Position numbers and translations under genes: made by a program. Positions 61,115-64,000 of a stretch of DNA of 64,000 nt are shown piece by piece. Location: assembly GCF_004363075.1 (NCBI RefSeq), contig NZ_SNYN01000005.1:123696-187695 (forward strand), read 5' to 3'. Positions within the stretch are counted from its first letter, which is position 1, and each line of letters begins with the position of its first letter. The DNA is from Actinorugispora endophytica. GTDB taxonomy: Bacteria; Actinomycetota; Actinomycetes; Streptosporangiales; Streptosporangiaceae. The notes under the pieces were generated by a model. That model did no database searches. It worked only from the letters and a program-made list of their open reading frames with translations, and had not been told where the DNA came from.

Positions 61115-62157
61115 CAGGGCATCACTCCCGGCTGGAATCTGGGGACGCGCACGAGCACCCGGGTGCCCGCGTCCACCTCGGTCTCCACGACGAGGCCGTA
61201 CCACGGGCCGTAGACGTGCCGCAGGCGCCGGTCCACGTTCGCCAGGCCCACGCTGTCCGTGGCGCCCCGGCCCGCGAGCACGGCCTTGGCCTTGGCCGGG
61301 TCCATGCCCAGGCCGTCGTCCTCCACGCTGATCACGCAGTCGTTTCCCACGGCCTCGCCGGTGACCTGGACCAGCCCCGCGCCCGCGCGCGGTTCGATGC
61401 CGTGCCGGATCGCGTTCTCCACCAGCGGTTGCAGGACCAGGTAGGGCACCGCCACCCCCAGCACCTCGGGAGCCACCCTGACCTGGACGCGGAGCCGGTC
61501 GCCCAGCACGGCCCGCTGAAGGGCGAGGTAGGTCTCGATCGCGTGGAACTCGTCGGTGAGCATGGTGTAGTCGCCGCGCCGGGCGAGGCTGTACCGGGTG
61601 TAGTCGGCGAAGTCGAGCATGAGCTCACCGGCCCGGTCGGGTTCGGAGCGCATCAGGGACGAGATCACGGTGAGCGCGTTGTAGACGAAGTGCGGCGAGA
61701 TCTCCGCGCGCAGCGCCCGCAGCTCGGCCTGCTCGGCCCGGTCCGCCGACGCCTCCAGGCGGCCGCGCTCCACCGCGTCGGCCACCCAGGCCGCGGCCTC
61801 GTGCGCCGACGACCTCCTGACCAGGCCGGACAGCACGAGGACCCCGGCCAGCCCGTCGTTGGCGTGCACCGGGACGGCCATCAGGGGAGGGCGGTCCCGG
61901 GTGGTCTCGCCCTGGAGTACCTGTTCGATCAGCGACGCGGTGGCCTCCTCGTCAGTGCCGCGGCCCGACCACGACAGCGTTCCGGACAGATCCGCCAGTC
62001 CCAGGCCGCGGACGCCGAGCAGGCGCCGCAGCCGGTGCGCCGCCCTGCGGGCGCCCGGCCCCGAGAGGCCGTCCTTGAGGTCGGCCACGACGCGGCGCGC
62101 GGTGCCCAGGGCCGCCATCGGGTCGGCGCGCGCCCCGGAGCGCGTTCCTCGGATCAT
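61114..62157 (-). CDS. LytS-type sensor histidine kinase
   Basis: A 347-residue kinase lacking obvious transmembrane segments. Residues ~25-150 look like a GAF-type sensory domain; the His_kinase box RAEISPHFVYNALTVISSLM (near 155) holds the phospho-acceptor His and Asn, and the ATPase domain shows LVENAIRHGIEP and GVGLANVDRR-like GLANVDRRL. Such cytoplasmic kinases read an internal metabolite or receive a signal through the adjacent symporter, which is itself a likely sensor subunit; that is inference. Start chosen at the ATG at 62157. Confidence 0.83.
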   Translation of the reverse strand: MIRGTRSGARADPMAALGTARRVVADLKDGLSGPGARRAAHRLRRLLGVRGLGLADLSGTLSWSGRGTDEEATASLIEQVLQGETTRDRPPLMAVPVHANDGLAGVLVLSGLVRRSSAHEAAAWVADAVERGRLEASADRAEQAELRALRAEISPHFVYNALTVISSLMRSEPDRAGELMLDFADYTRYSLARRGDYTMLTDEFHAIETYLALQRAVLGDRLRVQVRVAPEVLGVAVPYLVLQPLVENAIRHGIEPRAGAGLVQVTGEAVGNDCVISVEDDGLGMDPAKAKAVLAGRGATDSVGLANVDRRLRHVYGPWYGLVVETEVDAGTRVLVRVPRFQPGVMP

Positions 62158-62379
62158 TTCGGGCTCGCCCCCTCCAGGACAGGGCTTCCGCCGCGTGGGG
62201 CCGCGGAGCACCGCGCGGTAGGGCCTTTCGTCGCGCCGTCGGCCCCGGAAGCGCCTGACGGTAAATAGTAGTTTGCCGACGGCCGCGTGAGGAGGGGCGC
62301 CCGACCGTTCGTCCCGTTTTGGGCGCCTTCCGTCGCGCGGAGGGGACAACTCGGCGCACCCCCTGTTTCCCGCTGTTCT

Positions 62380-62407
62380 CCCCACGTCCTACCGTGGGGG
62401 ACGGTAG
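62380..62407. promoter_or_regulatory. Overlapping stem-loops/operator before acs
   Basis: CCCCAC...GTGGGG (62380-62399) and CTACCGT-N5-ACGGTAG (62389-62407) share bases and cannot form together. The second is a perfect 7-bp inverted repeat ending 27 bp before the acs start. It may be an operator or an RNA switch. Confidence 0.45.
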
Positions 62408-62434
62408 CGGGCATCACACTGGTCAGGAGTTGAC

Positions 62435-64000
62435 ATGGGCGATGAAGTGTTGGCGAACCTGAAGCACGAGAGTCAGGTCTTTCCCCCCGACGAGGAGTTC
62501 GCCGCGCAGGCCAACGCGACCGCCGCGCTGTACGACGAGGCAGAGGCCGACCGGGACGGGTTCTGGGCGGCCCAGGCCGAGCGGCTGCACTGGGAGACCA
62601 AGTGGAGCCGGGTGCTCGACTGGAGCGATGCCCCGTTCGCGAAGTGGTTCGTGGGAGGCCGCCTCAACGTCGCCTACAACTGCGTGGACCGCCACGTCGA
62701 GGACGGGCACGGTGACCAGGTCGCCATCCACTGGGTGGGCGAGCCCGGCGACACCCGCGACATCACCTACGCGGAACTGAAGGACGACGTCTCCCGGGCG
62801 GCCAACGCGCTCGCCTCGCTGGGCCTGAGCGCGGGCGACCGGGTGGCCGTCCAACTGCCGATGATCCCCGAGGCGATCGTGTCCATGCTGGCCTGCGCCC
62901 GGCTGGGCCTGGTGCACAGCGTGGTCTTCGGCGGGTTCTCCCCGGCGGCGCTGCGCTCGCGCGTCGAGGACGCCGCGGCCAGGGTCGTCATCACCTCCGA
63001 CGGCCAGTACCGGCGCGGCAAGGCCGCGCCGATGAAGGCGAACGTCGACGAGGCGCTGGCGGGCGCCGAGACGGTCGAGCACGTCGTCGTGGTCCGGCGC
63101 GCCGGGATCGAGACGCCGTGGACCGAGGGCCGCGACCTGTGGTGGCACGAGCTGGTGGACGCCCAGTCCGCCGAGCACACGCCCGAGGCGTTCGACTCCG
63201 AGCACCCCCTGTTCATCCTGTACACCTCGGGGACCACCGGCCGTCCCAAGGGCATCCTGCACACCTCCGGCGGCTACCTCACCCAGGTCGCCTACACCCA
63301 CGACGTGGTGTTCGACCACAAGCCCGGCCAGGACGTCTACTGGTGCACCGCCGACATCGGCTGGGTCACCGGGCACAGCTACATCGTCTACGGGCCGCTG
63401 GCCAACCGCGCCACCCAGGTCGTGTACGAGGGCACCCCCAACACCCCGGACGAGGGGCGGCACTGGGAGATCGTGCAGAGCAAGAAGGTGTCGATCTACT
63501 ACACCGCGCCCACCCTGATCCGCACCTTCATGAAGTGGGGAGACCAGATCCCCGCGTCCTACGACCTGTCCTCGCTGCGCGTGCTGGGCAGCGTCGGCGA
63601 GCCGATCAACCCCGAGGCGTGGCTCTGGTACCGGGAGAACATCGGCGCCGGCAGGCTGCCGGTCGTGGACACCTGGTGGCAGACCGAGACCGGCGGGATC
63701 ATGATCTCCCCGCTGCCGGGCGTCACCGCGGCCAAGCCCGGCTCCGCGCAGCGGGCGCTGCCGGGCATCGGCGCCAAGGTCGTGGACCAGACCGGCGCCG
63801 AGGTCCCGCACGGCTCCGGCGGCTACCTCGTGCTCGACAAGCCGTGGCCGGGGATGCTGCGCGGCATCTGGGGCGACGAGGAGCGCTACCGCGACACCTA
63901 CTGGTCGCGCTTCGGGGACCTGGGCTTCTACTTCGCGGGTGACGGCGCCAAGTACGACGACGACGGCGACGTCTGGCTGCTGGGCCGGGTGGACGACGTC
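62435..64000 (+). CDS. acs: Acetyl-CoA synthetase (partial, runs off the window)
   Basis: The first 522 residues of an AMP-forming acetyl-CoA synthetase. The P-loop-like YTSGTTGRPKGI is near residue 263; DVYWCTADIGWVTGHSYIVYGPL and TWWQTETGG near 410 (in parts: WCTADIGW, WWQTETGG) are diagnostic of Acs rather than other acyl-CoA ligases. ATG at 62435 follows CAGGAG. The catalytic-loop lysine of the C-terminal domain lies beyond the window. It converts acetate taken up by the two nearby symporters to acetyl-CoA. Confidence 0.93.
   Translation, partial: MGDEVLANLKHESQVFPPDEEFAAQANATAALYDEAEADRDGFWAAQAERLHWETKWSRVLDWSDAPFAKWFVGGRLNVAYNCVDRHVEDGHGDQVAIHWVGEPGDTRDITYAELKDDVSRAANALASLGLSAGDRVAVQLPMIPEAIVSMLACARLGLVHSVVFGGFSPAALRSRVEDAAARVVITSDGQYRRGKAAPMKANVDEALAGAETVEHVVVVRRAGIETPWTEGRDLWWHELVDAQSAEHTPEAFDSEHPLFILYTSGTTGRPKGILHTSGGYLTQVAYTHDVVFDHKPGQDVYWCTADIGWVTGHSYIVYGPLANRATQVVYEGTPNTPDEGRHWEIVQSKKVSIYYTAPTLIRTFMKWGDQIPASYDLSSLRVLGSVGEPINPEAWLWYRENIGAGRLPVVDTWWQTETGGIMISPLPGVTAAKPGSAQRALPGIGAKVVDQTGAEVPHGSGGYLVLDKPWPGMLRGIWGDEERYRDTYWSRFGDLGFYFAGDGAKYDDDGDVWLLGRVDDV

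Overview
The window is very GC-rich, uses many GTG starts and carries almost only actinobacterial families: LuxR-type two-component systems, SWIM and conservon-like proteins, an actinomycete integrative element and bifunctional-type dCTP deaminase. I infer a filamentous actinomycete, with Nocardiopsis or a relative as a guess from overall character rather than a proof. No rRNA gene and no CRISPR array was seen.

Layout. 1-7513 is the right-hand part of an actinomycete integrative and conjugative element (AICE): an anti-sigma-type ATPase, an HTH regulator with an unfamiliar C-terminal domain, a PP2C-like phosphatase, a Pra-like activator, an FtsK/TraB DNA pump, a RepSA-type initiator, Xis and Int. 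It ends at the 3' end of tRNA-Gly(CCC); its left end lies outside the window. 7.7-13.1 kb holds dcd, a rhomboid protease and a glycine betaine ABC operon. 13.1-23.4 kb holds a two-component system facing a beta-lactamase-family hydrolase, a SWIM/large-helical-protein pair and a degenerate conservon-type fusion. 23.5-29.1 kb is a small biosynthetic cluster (styrene-monooxygenase-like flavoenzyme, methyltransferase, KS-AT-ACP polyketide synthase). 29.4-33.3 kb and 41.2-44.7 kb are two ABC-transporter/two-component modules. Between them lie a lipoprotein, an ATP-grasp/CocE-type hydrolase pair and a GH106-like glycosidase with LacI-type operators.

45.4-54.9 kb is a complete glucarate/galactarate locus: a tripartite tricarboxylate transporter, a LysR regulator, two sugar-acid dehydratases, 5-dehydro-4-deoxyglucarate dehydratase and 2-oxoglutarate semialdehyde dehydrogenase, which together would carry hexarates to 2-oxoglutarate. 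A near-identical 16-bp motif precedes both transcription units. 54.9-55.8 kb holds the remains of a second integrative element at tRNA-Lys(TTT). 56.0-64.0 kb is an acetate/monocarboxylate region: two sodium:solute symporters each with a small membrane partner, a LytS/LytR-type pair and the start of acetyl-CoA synthetase.

Across the window seven copies of a 55-80 bp palindromic repeat with a conserved loop sit between genes. The most notable signals are this repeat family, the conservon-like fusion that has lost its P-loop, the single-module PKS cluster, the shared operators of the AICE and of the hexarate locus, and the matching geometry of the intact and decayed elements at two tRNA genes.
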